DNA of 5,801 bases from an uncultured Oscillospiraceae bacterium (GTDB lineage Bacteria > Bacillota > Clostridia > Oscillospirales > Oscillospiraceae). The stretch is taken from positions 1-5,801 of the forward strand of contig CAJTYK010000082.1 of the NCBI GenBank assembly GCA_910584285.1, given 5' to 3'. Position numbers and translations under genes: made by a program. Positions 5,398-5,801 of the stretch are shown piece by piece. The notes under the pieces were generated by a model, which worked only from the letters and a program-made list of their open reading frames with translations, did not search any database and had not been told where the DNA came from. How positions within the stretch are numbered: position 1 is the first letter of the stretch; every line of letters begins with the position of its first letter.

Positions 5398-5801
5398 TTA
5401 TTTTCCTCCCAATTGATTCATATCCACTCCATTGTTTTCCAGCACGGCCATAAAAGCAGCCTTATTCTGCTGAGGCGTGGTGGCGGGGCGGCCCAAGTCA
5501 TCCCTCGCTCCCAGGGCGCACTTTACCTCCAGGAAGGTAAGCTGGCGGACTTCCTTTGCCGCTTCCAACGCCGCGTTCAGTTCCTCTGGACCGTCCACGG
5601 AGAACACCCTGGGGTAACCGCAGGCCCGGGCAATGGCACACAGATCCACCCTGCCTGCCACCGTGGGCATCCCCCCCACGGACTCGTGGGCCTCGTTGTT
5701 CAGCACCACATGGATCAGGTTCGCCGGCCCCTTCGCACCGATGACAGCCATGGCCCCCAGGTGCATCAGCGCCGCCCCGTCCCCGTCCAGGCACCACACC
5801 C
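5398..5801 (-). CDS. aepY: Phosphonopyruvate decarboxylase, C-terminal part (5' end outside window)
   Basis: The last 134 or so codons of a thiamine-diphosphate enzyme that decarboxylates 3-phosphonopyruvate to phosphonoacetaldehyde, the irreversible step that pulls phosphonate synthesis forward from PEP mutase. The cofactor motif is complete: LDGDG at fragment residues 4-8, then LNN at 33-35 (the GDG-to-NN spacing of the family). AHESVGG and the C-terminal GARDDLGRPATTPQQNKAAF are characteristic of phosphonopyruvate decarboxylase rather than of sulfopyruvate decarboxylase or acetolactate synthase. The full protein is normally about 370-380 residues, so roughly two thirds lies beyond the window edge. 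PEP mutase and 2-aminoethylphosphonate transaminase genes would be expected further upstream. The enzyme is cytoplasmic and normally needs Mg2+. The gene symbol follows common usage (also called ppd or fom2 in other pathways). Confidence 0.92.
   Translation of the reverse strand, partial: VWCLDGDGAALMHLGAMAVIGAKGPANLIHVVLNNEAHESVGGMPTVAGRVDLCAIARACGYPRVFSVDGPEELNAALEAAKEVRQLTFLEVKCALGARDDLGRPATTPQQNKAAFMAVLENNGVDMNQLGGK

Overview
The window comes from a GC-rich, low-redundancy stretch that looks like a Clostridia genome of the gut Oscillospiraceae type (Flavonifractor/Oscillibacter-like). That placement is inferred from the Oscillospiraceae-style SLH repeats, the AAGGAGG-type ribosome binding sites, GC-rich codon use and lysine-rich lipoprotein-free signal peptides. 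All convincing genes lie on the minus strand, so transcription runs from high to low coordinates. The long plus-strand reading frames are antisense shadows.

Layout in transcription order. (1) 5801-5398: C-terminal third of phosphonopyruvate decarboxylase, the enzyme that commits phosphonopyruvate to 2-aminoethylphosphonate synthesis. (2) 5394-5161: a 77-residue single-pass membrane protein of unknown function, 3 bp after the decarboxylase and visibly more AT-rich. (3) 5078-3363: a secreted 571-residue protein with ten WG (KWG) repeats followed by three SLH-like repeats, predicted to be held at the cell surface. (4) 3362-3139: an intergenic stretch with an imperfect hairpin, a consensus ribosome binding site and a 25-codon ORF missed by length-filtered gene calling, then a possible 12-codon ORF overlapping the next start by ATGA. 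(5) 3138-2587: a secreted 183-residue beta-rich protein resembling the modules that precede SLH repeats in Oscillospiraceae surface proteins, but with no anchor of its own. (6) 2586-2394: a structured intergenic region with a cUUCGg terminator-like hairpin flanked by further inverted repeats. (7) 2393-66: a large O-antigen ligase/polymerase-type (Wzy_C) membrane protein with an inserted extracellular domain and a helical C-terminal tail. (8) 38-1: the first 12 codons of a gene whose N-terminus resembles polyprenyl glycosylphosphotransferases that start exopolysaccharide synthesis.

Taken together this looks like the edge of a cell-surface glycan locus: precursor chemistry for a phosphonate substituent on one side, polymerase/ligase and probable initiating sugar transferase on the other, with two exported surface proteins between them. 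The link between the phosphonate gene and the polysaccharide genes is inferred from co-orientation and proximity only. The most under-described items are the 25-codon ORF with its hairpin, the small membrane protein attached to the decarboxylase gene, and the structured intergenic block at 2394-2586.
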